Shown: positions 17,822 to 26,229 of the stretch, piece after piece
Layout of the letters: each line of letters begins with the position of its first letter
Numbering within the stretch: the stretch's first letter is position 1
NCBI GenBank assembly: GCA_965199975.1
Contig: OZ241340.1
Span: 1,178,001-1,242,000, forward strand
DNA from: JASLDZ01 sp965199975
GTDB taxonomy: Bacteria > Pseudomonadota > Alphaproteobacteria > Caulobacterales > Caulobacteraceae
Length of the DNA: 64,000 bases
Reading direction: 5' to 3'
Program-made: the position numbers and the translations under genes
The notes under the pieces: model-generated
Told to the model about the DNA's origin: nothing
The model's input: only the letters and a program-made list of their open reading frames with translations
Databases searched by the model: none

Positions 17822-18971
17822 GAGCGACGACTGGATCACCTGGCTGCTCCTCGGCGGCCGCGGCGCGGGCAAGACGCGCGCCGGCGCCGAGTGGCTGAGC
17901 CTGCAGGCGCAGGCCGCCCCCGGCCGCTTCGCCCTGGTCGGCCCCACCCTGCACGACGTGCGCGAGGTGATGATCGAGGGGCCGAGCGGCCTGCGCGCCA
18001 TCCGGCGCGGGGCCGAGCGGCCGGTGTGGCACGCCTCGCGCCGGCGCCTGGCGTGGGAGGCCACGGGTTCGGTGGCCTACGCCTTCTCGGCCGAGGACGC
18101 CGACAGCCTGCGCGGCCCGCAGTTCCACGCCGCCTGGGCCGACGAGCTGTGCGCCTGGCGCGCGCCGGAGGCGGTGCTCTCCAACCTGCGGCTGGCGTTG
18201 AGGCTGGGCCCGCGGCCGCGGCTGGCGCTGACCACCACGCCCAAGCCGATCGCGGCGCTGAGGCGGCTGCTGTCCGAGCCCGGCTGCGTGCGCACCGACG
18301 CGCCGACCGCGGCCAATGCGCAGAATCTGGCGCCGGGCTTTCTCGCCTCGCTGCAGGCGCTGTACGGCGGCACGCGGCTGGCGGCGCAGGAACTCGACGG
18401 CCTTTTGGTGGAGGACGACGGCGCGGCCCTGTGGCGCGCCGAGCAGTTCGCCCGCCTGCGCGGCCCGGCGCCCGCCCGTCTGGAGCGGGTGGTGCTGGCG
18501 GTCGATCCGCCCGCCAGCGAACGCGGCGACGCCTGCGGCCTGGTCGTCGCCGGCCGCGCCGAGGGTCGCGGGTACGTGCTGGCCGACCGGACCACCGGCG
18601 GCCTCTCGCCGCTGGCCTGGGGCGGTCGCGCGGCGGCGGTGGCCCGGGAGTTCGGCGCCCACGCCATCGTGGCGGAGGCCAACCAGGGCGGCGACATGGT
18701 GCGCACCGTCTTGCAGGTGGCCGAGCCGCCGTGCCCGGTGAAACTGGTCCACGCCACCCGCGCCAAGCGCGCCCGCGCCGAGCCCATCGCCGCCCTCTAC
18801 GAACAGGGCCGCATCACCCACTGCGGGACCTTCCCGCGCCTGGAGGAGGAGCTGCTGGCCCTGGGCTCGGCCGAGCTCAAGCACAGCCCCGACCGCGCCG
18901 ACGCCCTCGTCTGGGCCCTAACCGACCTCCTCCTCGACCGCCCCGCGATGCCGCGGGTGGTCATGTTGTGA
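17727..18971 (+). CDS. GTA large terminase (gp2-like DNA packaging ATPase)
   Basis: 414 aa from the ATG at 17727, preceded by GGAGGAG; longer in-frame starts upstream lie inside gp1. The packaging motor fills the head with DNA by hydrolysing ATP and cuts it. Walker A GGRGAGKT is at residues 43-50; the Walker B region is FHAAWADELCAW; the C-terminal RNase H-like nuclease has VVLAVDPPAS, IVAEANQGGDMV and DRADALVWALTDLL. In GTAs packaging is headful and sequence-indifferent. It is followed 50 bp later by the portal gene. Confidence 0.92.
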   Translation: MTAALAAMAPALREAVLESWPANALAHQQPPESDDWITWLLLGGRGAGKTRAGAEWLSLQAQAAPGRFALVGPTLHDVREVMIEGPSGLRAIRRGAERPVWHASRRRLAWEATGSVAYAFSAEDADSLRGPQFHAAWADELCAWRAPEAVLSNLRLALRLGPRPRLALTTTPKPIAALRRLLSEPGCVRTDAPTAANAQNLAPGFLASLQALYGGTRLAAQELDGLLVEDDGAALWRAEQFARLRGPAPARLERVVLAVDPPASERGDACGLVVAGRAEGRGYVLADRTTGGLSPLAWGGRAAAVAREFGAHAIVAEANQGGDMVRTVLQVAEPPCPVKLVHATRAKRARAEPIAALYEQGRITHCGTFPRLEEELLALGSAELKHSPDRADALVWALTDLLLDRPAMPRVVML

Positions 18972-19021
18972 CCTGACACCAGCAGGCGCCCAAGCGCCGC
19001 GCCCGCTTTCCCGGAGACCCC

Positions 19022-20200
19022 ATGCCCCATCTCACCGCCTGGCTCGCCGGGCGCGGGCGCAGCGTCCTGCGCGCGCCCGACGCCAAGGCCGAGCGGCCGC
19101 CCTTCGCCGTGTCGCTGGCCGCTCTCGGCCCCGCGCGGTGGTCGGCGCGCGATCCCGCCACGCTGGCCCGCGAGGGCTATGCGAGGAACGCCGTCGTCTA
19201 CCGCTGCGTGCGCATGGTGGCCGAGGCCGCCGCCTCCATCCCGCTCGTGGTGTTCGAGGGCGGCGCCCGCGCGAGCGACCACCCGCTGCAGCGCCTGCTC
19301 GACCGGCCCTCGCCCGACGCCTCGGGCGTCGATCTCATCGAGTCGTGGCTCGCCAGCCTGCAGATCGCGGGCTCGGCCTACCTGCAGGCGCAGGGCGAGG
19401 CGGACGCGGCGCCCACCGAGCTCTACACCCTGCGCGCCGACCGGGTGCGGCCCGTGGCCGGCCCCGACGGCTGGCCTGCGGCCTGGACCTACGACATGGG
19501 CGAGGGGCGCCCGATCACCCTGGCGCGCCAGGCGGTGCTGCAGCTCGGCCTCTACAACCCGCTGAACGACCTCGAAGGCCAGTCGCCGCTCACCGCCTGC
19601 GCTGCGGCGGTGGACGTGCACAACGCGGGCTCCGCCTGGAACAAGGCGCTGCTGGACAACTCGGCGCGCCCCTCCGGCGCGCTGGTCTACGCGGGCCCGG
19701 CGGGCGAGCGGCTCACGCCAGAGCAGTTCGCCAACCTCAAGACCGAGCTGGGCGAGGCGCACACCGGAGCCGCCGCCGCGGGCCGGCCGCTCCTGCTCGA
19801 TGGCGGGCTCGACTGGAAGCCCATGGCGCTGACGCCGGCGGAAATGGACTTCGCCGAGCTGAAGCACTCCGCCGCGCGCGAGATCGCCCTCGCCTTCGGC
19901 GTGCCGCCGCAGCTGCTGGGCATCCCGGGAGACGCCACCTACTCGAACTACAAGGAGGCCACCTCCGCCTTCTGGCGCGCCACGGTCGCGCCCCTGGCCG
20001 GCAAGGCGGCCCGGGCGCTGGAGGGCTGGCTCGCGCCGCGCTTCGAGGCGGCCGCGGGCGCGCTGACCATCCGCCCCGACCTCGACGCCGTCCCCGCCTT
20101 CGCCGACGACCGCGCCGCCCTGTGGGCGCGGCTCGACGCCGCGAGCTTCCTCACACCCGAGGAGCGCCGCCGCATGGCCGGGCTGGGGAACGCGTCATGA
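19022..20200 (+). CDS. GTA portal protein (gp3-like, HK97 family)
   Basis: 392 aa. The portal dodecamer forms the DNA channel at the head vertex and docks the terminase. Family signals: NAVVYRCVRMVAEAAASIPL at the N-terminus, the stem and wing with MDFAELKHSAAREIALAFGV and PPQLLGIPGDATYSNYKEA, typical of HK97 portals. The length is normal. Its stop overlaps the next start (ATGA at 20197). Confidence 0.93.
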   Translation: MPHLTAWLAGRGRSVLRAPDAKAERPPFAVSLAALGPARWSARDPATLAREGYARNAVVYRCVRMVAEAAASIPLVVFEGGARASDHPLQRLLDRPSPDASGVDLIESWLASLQIAGSAYLQAQGEADAAPTELYTLRADRVRPVAGPDGWPAAWTYDMGEGRPITLARQAVLQLGLYNPLNDLEGQSPLTACAAAVDVHNAGSAWNKALLDNSARPSGALVYAGPAGERLTPEQFANLKTELGEAHTGAAAAGRPLLLDGGLDWKPMALTPAEMDFAELKHSAAREIALAFGVPPQLLGIPGDATYSNYKEATSAFWRATVAPLAGKAARALEGWLAPRFEAAAGALTIRPDLDAVPAFADDRAALWARLDAASFLTPEERRRMAGLGNAS

Positions 20201-20505
20201 GCGACGCCGCCCCGGCGGGCGCGCCCACGAGCGCCAATGTCAGCATAACCGCGCCTCAGCCGGCCTGGCGACTGGACCGGCAGGTCTCCATCGCCGTCAT
20301 GTTCGCCTTCCTGGTGCAGACCGGCGGGGCCTTGCTGTGGGCTGGCGGCGCGGCCGAGCGCATCGCCTCCGTCGAACGTCGCCTCGAGCGTCAGTCGGGC
20401 GTGAACGAGCGGCTGGCGCGCCTCGAGGCCGAGGCGGAGGCCAGCCGCGCCGCCCTCGCCCGCATCGAGGCCCTGCTCGACACCCGGGCGGGAGCGCGCT
20501 CGTGA
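20197..20505 (+). CDS. Small membrane-anchored protein between portal and protease
   Basis: 102 aa, ATG overlapping the portal stop. One membrane helix (about residues 30-52, VSIAVMFAFLVQTGGALLWAGG) is followed by a coiled coil (IASVERRLERQSGVNERLAR, then LEAEAEASRAALARIEALL). Small genes occur at this position in other GTA clusters. A holin-like or scaffolding role is conceivable but not shown. The stop overlaps the protease start (GTGA). Confidence 0.75.
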   Translation: MSDAAPAGAPTSANVSITAPQPAWRLDRQVSIAVMFAFLVQTGGALLWAGGAAERIASVERRLERQSGVNERLARLEAEAEASRAALARIEALLDTRAGARS

Positions 20506-20933
20506 GCGCCGCCGCCACCGCCATCGAGGGCTACGCCTCGCTGTTCTGGCGCAAGGACCTGGCCGGCGACGTGGTCGCGCCCGGCGCCTTCGACGCGACC
20601 GCCGACCAGCCGCCGGCGCGCATCAAGATGCTGCACCAGCACGACGCCCGAACGCCGATCGGCGTGTGGGACGAGGTGCGCCCCGACGCTCGCGGCCTCT
20701 ACGTGCGCGGCCGCATCCTGCCGCACGCCGCCGTCGCGCGCATGTGCGCGGCCCTGGTGCGCGCCGGCGCGCTGGACGGCCTCTCGATCGGCTTCCGCAC
20801 GCTCACGGCGCGGGCCGACCCGGCCGCGGGCGTGCGCGTGCTCACCGCCGTCGACCTTTGGGAGGTCTCGCTCGTGACCTTCCCCATGCTGCGCGAGGCG
20901 CGGCTCTCCCCCCTTTCCGCAACCAAGGACTGA
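20502..20933 (+). CDS. GTA prohead protease (gp4-like, HK97 family)
   Basis: 143 aa from the GTG at 20502. It cleaves the scaffolding N-terminus of the capsid protein during head maturation. The HK97 protease pattern is visible: IEGYASLFWRKDLAGDVVAPGAF, catalytic His in KMLHQHDA (H45 or H47), catalytic Ser in LDGLSIGFRT (S95), and a C-terminal LWEVSLVTFPMLREA. It is short but complete for this family in GTAs. The capsid gene starts three bases after its stop. Confidence 0.92.
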   Translation: MSAAATAIEGYASLFWRKDLAGDVVAPGAFDATADQPPARIKMLHQHDARTPIGVWDEVRPDARGLYVRGRILPHAAVARMCAALVRAGALDGLSIGFRTLTARADPAAGVRVLTAVDLWEVSLVTFPMLREARLSPLSATKD

Positions 20934-20936
20934 CCC

Positions 20937-22163
20937 ATGAAAGAGACCAAGCAGGCGGCTCCGGCCGCCGAGACCCGCGCGGCCATGCACGAGGTGATGG
21001 CCGCCTTCGAGGCCTTCCGCGCCGCCAACGACCAGCGGCTGGACGAGATCGAACGCAAGGCCTGCGCCGATCCGCTGCTGGAGGAGAAGGTCTCGCGCAT
21101 CGATGCGGCGCTCTCCGCCGCCGAGCGCCGCTTCGACCGCGCGTCCGTCGACGCCCGGCGGCCGATGCTGGGCGGCGCAGTGCGCGGCCCCGAGCCGGAC
21201 GAGCGCAAGGCGGCCTTCGACGGCTACCTCAAGACGGGCGCCGCCACGGCGGGGCTGGAACTGAAGGGGCTCTCCGAGAGCGTCCCCACCGCCGGCGGCT
21301 ACCTCGCGCCTCCCGAGCTGGAGCGCAGCATCGACCGGCGCCTGGCGCAGACCAGCCCCATGCGCGCCATCGCCACGGTGCGCACCGTGGGCGGCGCCAC
21401 CTACGCCAAGCCGGTCTCCACCACCGGCCTAGTGGCCAGCTGGGCTGCGGAAACCGCCGCGCGCATCGAGACCACGCCGCCGGTGCTCGACCTCCTGAGC
21501 TTCCCCGCCGCCGACCTCTACGCCGCCCCCGCCGCCACCCAGGCGCTCTTGGACGACGCCCAGGTCGACATCGACCAGTGGCTGGCCGACGAGGTGAACG
21601 ACGCCTTCGCCGCTCAGGAGAGCTCAGCCTTCGTGGCGGGCGACGGCGTCGCCAAGCCCAAGGGCTTCCTCAGCTACGCCCAGGTGGCCGACGCCTCCCA
21701 GGCGTGGGGGCAGATCGGCTACGTCGCCACCGGCGCGGCCGGCGCCTTTCCGAGCAGCAACCCGGCCGATGTGCTGTTGAGCCTGATCTACGCGCCCAAG
21801 GCGGTGTTCCGCCCCAACGGGCGCTTCGTGATGAACCGGCGCACGCTCTCGGCCGTCCGCAAGTTCAAGGACGCCCAGGGCGACTACATCCTGACGCCGC
21901 CGACCCAGCCGGGCCAGCAGCCATCGATCTTCGGCTACCCGGTGACCGAGATCGAGGCCATGCCCGACATCGGCGCGAGCACCACGCCCGTCGCCTTCGG
22001 CGACTTCGCCCGCGGCTACCTGATCGTGGACCGCGCCGGCGTGCGGGTGCTGCGCGACCCCTACTCCGCCAAGCCCTACGTCCTGTTCTACACGCTGAAG
22101 CGCGTGGGCGGCGGCGTGCAGAACTTCGACGCCATCAAGCTCCTCAAGTTCTCCACCAGCTGA
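20937..22163 (+). CDS. GTA major capsid protein (gp5-like, HK97 fold)
   Basis: 408 aa. The first 95 or so residues are a coiled-coil delta domain (VMAAFEAFRAANDQRLDEIE) expected to be removed by the prohead protease. The body is HK97-like: SVPTAGGYLAPPELERSI, LLDDAQVDIDQWLADEVNDA, FVAGDGVAKPKGFL, and near the C-terminus FARGYLIVDRAGVRVLRDPY. A hairpin lies 12 bases after the stop, possibly protecting this abundant message. Confidence 0.95.
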   Translation: MKETKQAAPAAETRAAMHEVMAAFEAFRAANDQRLDEIERKACADPLLEEKVSRIDAALSAAERRFDRASVDARRPMLGGAVRGPEPDERKAAFDGYLKTGAATAGLELKGLSESVPTAGGYLAPPELERSIDRRLAQTSPMRAIATVRTVGGATYAKPVSTTGLVASWAAETAARIETTPPVLDLLSFPAADLYAAPAATQALLDDAQVDIDQWLADEVNDAFAAQESSAFVAGDGVAKPKGFLSYAQVADASQAWGQIGYVATGAAGAFPSSNPADVLLSLIYAPKAVFRPNGRFVMNRRTLSAVRKFKDAQGDYILTPPTQPGQQPSIFGYPVTEIEAMPDIGASTTPVAFGDFARGYLIVDRAGVRVLRDPYSAKPYVLFYTLKRVGGGVQNFDAIKLLKFSTS

Positions 22164-22174
22164 TCGCCCAAGAA

Positions 22175-22201
22175 CCCTCTCCCCCCTTGTGGGGGAGAGG
22201 G
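22175..22201 (+). terminator. Perfect hairpin after the capsid gene
   Basis: CCCTCTCCCCC, loop CTTGT, GGGGGAGAGGG: an 11-bp perfect stem 12 bases after the capsid stop, followed by a G-rich stretch and no T-run. The sequence resembles a widespread dispersed C/G-rich repeat of proteobacterial intergenic regions. It may lower downstream transcription or stabilise the capsid mRNA. Confidence 0.6.
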
Positions 22202-22265
22202 CAGGGTGAGGGGGGTGTGACGCCGCCCTCGCCTCTGAGCCGCCACCTCCCCGGCCGGAGCCCCC

Positions 22266-22811
22266 ATGCCCCTCACCATCATCGCTCCGCCCTCCGTGGA
22301 GCCGGTCTCGCTCGCCGAGGCCAAGGCGCACCTGCGCGTCACCCACGACGCGGAGGACGACCTGATCACAGCGCTGATCACCGCCGCGCGCGAGCGGGCG
22401 GAGGCCGCCGTCGGCCTGTGCCTCCTCCCCACCGGCCTGTCGCAGACCGGCCCCGCGCCGCCGGACGGCGCCGTGCGCCTGCTGCGTGGCCCGCTGATCG
22501 GCGTCGACGCCGTGAGCGTCTCCGACGCCTTGGGCGGTTGGACGCCCGCGGCGCCCGGGGCCTTCGCCGTCGACGCCGGTTGCGAGCCCGCGCGGGTGCG
22601 GCTCGGCGGCGTCGCCTGCGCCGTGCCCCTGGCCCCACCCCGCGACGTGCGGATCGACTACCGCGCCGGCTTTGAAACCGCCCCCGCCGGTCTGCGCCAG
22701 GCGCTGCTGTGCCTCCTCGCCGACGCCAACGAGCGTCGCGGCGATGCGGCGGCCCCCACGGTCGGCGCGGCCGAGGCGTGGCTGGCCCCCTTCCGCACAG
22801 GCCGCCTGTGA
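22266..22811 (+). CDS. GTA head-tail connector (gp6-like)
   Basis: 181 aa. The N-terminus PPSVEPVSLAEAKAHLRVTH followed by DLITALITAARERAEAAVG is characteristic of the phage gp6/phiE125 gp8-like connector family that sits below the portal. The C-terminal part has DVRIDYRAGF and LRQALLCLLADANERRGD. The stop overlaps the next start (GTGA). Confidence 0.9.
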   Translation: MPLTIIAPPSVEPVSLAEAKAHLRVTHDAEDDLITALITAARERAEAAVGLCLLPTGLSQTGPAPPDGAVRLLRGPLIGVDAVSVSDALGGWTPAAPGAFAVDAGCEPARVRLGGVACAVPLAPPRDVRIDYRAGFETAPAGLRQALLCLLADANERRGDAAAPTVGAAEAWLAPFRTGRL

Positions 22812-23128
22812 CCCCGCGCGCCTCCCCCGCCGTCCTGCAGGCCGCCGTCGAGACCGAGACCGCCGAGGGCGGCCGCACGCGCGTGTGGGCCGATGTGGCG
22901 ACGCTGTGGGTGACGCTCGCCTACGGCGCAGCGACCGCGGATGAGGCGCAGGAGATGCGTCCCGTGCGCGTCGAGGTCGCGACCGCGACGGCCCGCGATC
23001 ACCCCGCGGCGGAGGCGGGCCAGCAGTTGGCGATCACGGGTGACGATGCGGCGTGGCGCGTGCTCGAGACACGGCGCGGCGCGCCGGCGCCGGGAAGGAT
23101 GACGCTGCTGCTGGATCGTGAGGGGTGA
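22808..23128 (+). CDS. GTA head-tail adaptor (gp7-like)
   Basis: 106 aa from the GTG at 22808; the frame is open upstream inside gp6. The pattern TAEGGRTRVWADVATLWVTL and a C-terminal WRVLETRRGAPAPGRMTLLL fit the head-closure proteins in which a small beta-barrel seals the portal. The gene is followed not by gp8 but by about 540 bp of non-coding sequence that contains the palindromic repeat, the only large gap in the cluster. Confidence 0.83.
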   Translation: MTPRASPAVLQAAVETETAEGGRTRVWADVATLWVTLAYGAATADEAQEMRPVRVEVATATARDHPAAEAGQQLAITGDDAAWRVLETRRGAPAPGRMTLLLDREG

Positions 23129-23176
23129 GGGGAGGGCGTCACTTCGGCGCCGTGGGAGCTGCCGCCGCGCACAGCT

Positions 23177-23600
23177 CGCATCAAGGCACGCTGCGCTCTT
23201 CGGCCTTGACCCGACCTGCGCGCGCCGGCCGATCGAGGGCGTCGGGACGCTGAGCGTCCTTCGATAGCTTCGACTTAGCCTGCGGCCGCGTCGAACACTG
23301 AGCAGGCGACTGCCTGGGTTCGGCGCGACCACCTGGGTCCAAGATCTCAGCCAAGCGTGCTGCACACCGCCGGCGGGGCTCCCGCCGGCTCCCGCTTTCC
23401 AGTGGTGAGCGAGTGCGAACTGCACCTCCGCCTCATCACGAACTGCGGCAGGCTGCAGCCCAGTGTTCGACGCGGCCGCAGGCCGGGTCGACAATCTAAG
23501 GACGCCCTGCGTCCCGACGCCAACCGGTCAGCCGTCGCAGCGCAGGGCGAGTCAAGGCCGAAGAGCCGAAGGCGTGCCTTGACGCGACCGAGCACGGCGA
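23177..23600. repeat. Long palindromic repeat element, copy B, inside the GTA cluster
   Basis: Second copy of the element at 7066-7511. The core GCCGGCGGG-GCT-CCCGCCGGC is at 23369-23389 and the arms mirror each other (CTCTTCGGCCTTGACCCG on the left, GAGTCAAGGCCGAAGAGC on the right). A 29-base block (23278-23306) and the core region (23369-23396) are identical to copy A; the arm tips have diverged. It splits the cluster between the gp7-like and gp8-like genes. Boundaries are approximate. Reading frames here are not conserved between copies. Confidence 0.82.
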
Positions 23601-23671
23601 CCGTGCGCATCGGCGCAGCGACTGGCCGTCCGCCTGCGCAACGCCCCCCTTAATCAAAGCGAGTCCCACCC

Positions 23672-24115
23672 ATGCCCACCTCCCCCGAGGCCGCGCTGAG
23701 CGTGGCGCTCCTCGCCCGGCTGCGCGCCGATGCCAACCTGCAGGCGGTCCTCGCCAAGCGCGTCTACGACGAGCCGCCGCCCGATCCCGTCTACCCCTAC
23801 CTGCACCTCGGGCGGCTGCAGTCGCGCCCCTGGGGCGGCGCCTCGGGGCCCGACGAGGCGGAGGGGGTCGAGCACGTGGTCACGCTGACCGCCGTCTCCC
23901 GCTTCGGGGGCGCGCAGGAAGCCAAGGCCACAGCCGCCGCCGTCCGCGCAGCCCTGCACAACGCAGCCATCGACCTCGGCGTCGACCAGCGCCTCGTCTC
24001 GCTGCGCTGCACCTACGCCGACGTGTTCCGCGCCGCCGACTGGCGCTCGACCTACGGCGTCGTGCGCCTGCGCGCCGTCACCGAACCCACCGCCGCAACC
24101 GTGCAAGGAGCCTGA
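23672..24115 (+). CDS. GTA gp8-like protein, DUF3168 family
   Basis: 147 aa. The N-terminal LSVALLARLRADANLQAVLA and KRVYDEPPPDPVYPYLHLG, followed by THV-like HVVTLTAVSRFGG, fit DUF3168, the tail terminator/completion family. In RcGTA gp8 is the tail terminator joining head and tail. It is the first gene after the repeat, so its transcription depends on read-through of the element or on a promoter near 23600-23670. Confidence 0.88.
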   Translation: MPTSPEAALSVALLARLRADANLQAVLAKRVYDEPPPDPVYPYLHLGRLQSRPWGGASGPDEAEGVEHVVTLTAVSRFGGAQEAKATAAAVRAALHNAAIDLGVDQRLVSLRCTYADVFRAADWRSTYGVVRLRAVTEPTAATVQGA

Positions 24116-24120
24116 CGCCC

Positions 24121-24540
24121 ATGGCCGCCCAGAAAGGCAAGGACATCCTCCTCAAGATCGGCGACGGCGCGACGCCCGAAGGCTTCGCCACCGTCGCCGG
24201 CGTGCGCGCCCGCACCCTGTCGCTCAACGCCAAGAGCGTAGACGTGACCGACAGCGACTCCGCCGGCCGCTGGCGCGAGCTGCTGGAGGGCGCCGGCGTG
24301 CGCCAATGCTCCGTGTCCGGGTCGGGCGTGTTCAAGGACGCGGGCGCCGACGAGCGCATCCGCCAGAGCTTCTTCGACCAGTCGGCGCGCACCTGGCAGC
24401 TGGTGATCCCGGGCTTCGGCATGGTCGCCGGACCCTTCCTGGTGGCCGCCCTGGAGTACGCCGGCCAGTTCGACGGCGAGGCTACCTTCGCCCTGACCCT
24501 CGCCTCGGCCGGCGCGCTCACCTTCACGGCGGCGGCGTGA
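24121..24540 (+). CDS. GTA major tail protein (gp9-like, TP901-1 family)
   Basis: 139 aa. It forms the stacked rings of the tail tube. The N-terminus GKDILLKIGDGATPEGFATV, then SVDVTDSDSAGRWRELLEGAG and SGSGVFKDAGADERIR, are typical of TP901-1-type tail tube proteins. It follows gp8 by five bases. The stop overlaps the next GTG. Confidence 0.93.
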   Translation: MAAQKGKDILLKIGDGATPEGFATVAGVRARTLSLNAKSVDVTDSDSAGRWRELLEGAGVRQCSVSGSGVFKDAGADERIRQSFFDQSARTWQLVIPGFGMVAGPFLVAALEYAGQFDGEATFALTLASAGALTFTAAA

Positions 24541-24839
24541 CCCCGCCGATCAACGGCGCGCGGGGCGAGGCGCTGGCCGTCGTCGCCGGCGAACCGCGGC
24601 GGCTGTGCCTGACGCTGGGCGCCTTGGCCGAGATGGAGACCGCGCTCGGCGTTCATGGCTGGGAGGCGCTGGCCGCGCGGCTGCGCGCCCTCTCGCCAGG
24701 CGACCTGCAGGCGGCGCTGGCCGCCCTGCTGCGCGGCGGCGGGGAGACCGACTGCGCCGCCGCCCTCGACCGCCTGCCGGTGACGCCCGCCGAGGCCGCG
24801 CAGGCGGTGGCCGCGGGCTTCGCCGCCGCCGCGCTCTGA
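24537..24839 (+). CDS. GTA gp10-like tail assembly chaperone
   Basis: 100 aa from the GTG at 24537 (GTGA overlap with gp9). The pattern NGARGEALAVVAGEPRRLCL, then TLGALAEMETALGV, is that of the GTA gp10 family (phage tail assembly chaperone type), which binds the tape measure during tail assembly. The rest is alanine-rich helical. Confidence 0.85.
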   Translation: MTPPINGARGEALAVVAGEPRRLCLTLGALAEMETALGVHGWEALAARLRALSPGDLQAALAALLRGGGETDCAAALDRLPVTPAEAAQAVAAGFAAAAL

Positions 24840-24845
24840 GGCGGC

Positions 24846-25034
24846 ATGGACTGGCCCGCCCTGCTCGCCTTCGCCATGCGCCGCTTCGTCCTGCCTCCGG
24901 AGGTCGTCTGGCGCCTGTCGCTCGCCGAGTGGCGCGCCCTGACCGCACCCGCCGGACCGGCTCCGCTGTCGCGTGCGGACTTCGCCGCGCTCGCCGCCGC
25001 CCATCCCGATCACCGCCCCCGCGAGGCCCTATGA
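24846..25034 (+). CDS. GTA small tail assembly chaperone (gp10.1-like)
   Basis: 62 aa. DWPALLAFAMRRFVLPPEVV, then WRLSLAEWRALT, matches the short phage tail chaperone family found between gp10 and the tape measure gene in GTAs. The stop overlaps the ATG of the tape measure (ATGA at 25031). Confidence 0.85.
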   Translation: MDWPALLAFAMRRFVLPPEVVWRLSLAEWRALTAPAGPAPLSRADFAALAAAHPDHRPREAL

Positions 25035-25582
25035 GCGACCCCTTCGATCCGCAGGCGGGCGGCCTCTCCGCCCTGCCGCAAGCCGCCTCAGAGGCCGGTG
25101 CCGCGCTGGACGCGGTGCGCTCCGCCGGCGCCTCGGCAGCCGACAGCATCGACCAGGCTTTCACCCGCGCCGGGACCAACCTGGCGCGCACGCTCGCCAA
25201 GGCCGCGAGCGACGGCAAGCTCTCGCTGGGCGACCTCGCCAAGGCCGCCATCGAGGCGGTGGACTCAGCCTTCGGCAAGGGCTCGGGCGGGAGCGCCGGC
25301 GGCCTCGCGGGCGCGCTCGGCGCCCTGTTCGGCGCGGCCTTCGGCGGGGCGCGGGCCGACGGCGGGCCGGTGACGGCGGGCGGCGCCTACCTCGTCGGCG
25401 AGCGCGGGCCCGAGCTGTTCCGCCCCGCCGGCGCCGGGACGATCGACGCGCCGCCGGGCGCGGGCGGCGGCGTCACCGTCAACCTCAACCTTCCGGGCGG
25501 GACCGACGCGCCCGCTCTGCTGCGCTCCGAGGCGCAAGTGGCGCAGGCGCTGGCCCGCGCCGTGGCGCTCGGCCGTCGCTGA
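25031..25582 (+). CDS. GTA tape measure protein (gp11-like)
   Basis: 183 aa. It sets tail length; the short length suits the short GTA tail, so this is not a truncated lambda-type tape measure. The N-terminal half is helical with amphipathic repeats. The centre is glycine/alanine-rich (GGSAGGLAGALGALFGAAFG). The end has the typical FGGARADGGPVTAGGAYLVG and ERGPELFRPAGAG motifs of phage tail tape proteins. It is followed by a 14-bp gap with GAGGAAG before gp12. Confidence 0.88.
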   Translation: MSDPFDPQAGGLSALPQAASEAGAALDAVRSAGASAADSIDQAFTRAGTNLARTLAKAASDGKLSLGDLAKAAIEAVDSAFGKGSGGSAGGLAGALGALFGAAFGGARADGGPVTAGGAYLVGERGPELFRPAGAGTIDAPPGAGGGVTVNLNLPGGTDAPALLRSEAQVAQALARAVALGRR

Positions 25583-25596
25583 GAGGAAGTCTCATC

Positions 25597-26229
25597 ATGC
25601 ACCCCTTCACCGAAACGCGCCTGCCGGCGCGCCTGGCCTTCGGCTCCACCGGCGGGGTGGAGCGACGCACCACCGTGGTGGCCCTGGCTTCCGGCTTCGA
25701 GCGACGCGCCAGCCCGTGGGCGGACGGGCGGCGGCGCTACCTGGTCGGCCAGTCGATCCGCTCGCTGGCCGAGGCGGCCGAGCTGCTCGCCTTCTTCGAG
25801 GCGCGGCGCGGCCGGCTGCAGGGCTTCCGCTTCACCGACTTCACCGACGCCGCTTCCGCGCCGCCGGGCGTGGCGGTCTCGCCCTTCGACCAGCCGCTCG
25901 GCGTGGGCGACGCCGCCGCGTCGGTGTTCCAGCTCGTCAAGACCTATGGCGAGGGGGACGACGCCTACGTGCGCCCCATCCGCAAGCCCGAGACGGGCTC
26001 TGTGCGGGTGGCGGTGGCCGGCGTGGAGCTCGACGCCGGCGGCTTCGAGGTGGACCTCGCGACGGGCGCGGTGACGCTCGCCGTCGCCCCGGCCGCCGGC
26101 CGCGCCGTCACAGCCGGCTTCCGCTTCGACGTGCCGGTGCGCTTCGACACCGACCGGCTGGACGTGACGCTGGAGGGCTTCGACGCCGGCCGCGTGGTGG
26201 CCGCGCCGCTGATCGAGGTGCGGGTCTGA
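25597..26229 (+). CDS. GTA distal tail protein (gp12-like, DUF2460)
   Basis: 210 aa from the ATG at 25597, with GAGAGGAAG upstream. The family pattern is clear: FTETRLPARLAFGSTGGVER, then ALASGFERRASPWADGRRRY, FFEARRGRLQGFRFTDFTD and a C-terminal FDVPVRFDTDRLDV. DUF2460 proteins form the distal tail ring at the baseplate. The stop overlaps the next start (TGATG). Confidence 0.93.
   Translation: MHPFTETRLPARLAFGSTGGVERRTTVVALASGFERRASPWADGRRRYLVGQSIRSLAEAAELLAFFEARRGRLQGFRFTDFTDAASAPPGVAVSPFDQPLGVGDAAASVFQLVKTYGEGDDAYVRPIRKPETGSVRVAVAGVELDAGGFEVDLATGAVTLAVAPAAGRAVTAGFRFDVPVRFDTDRLDVTLEGFDAGRVVAAPLIEVRV

Noticed and set aside
25031..25582. Tape measure gene looked truncated (183 aa)
   Set aside because: Short tape measure proteins are normal for GTAs with short tails; the typical C-terminal motifs are intact.
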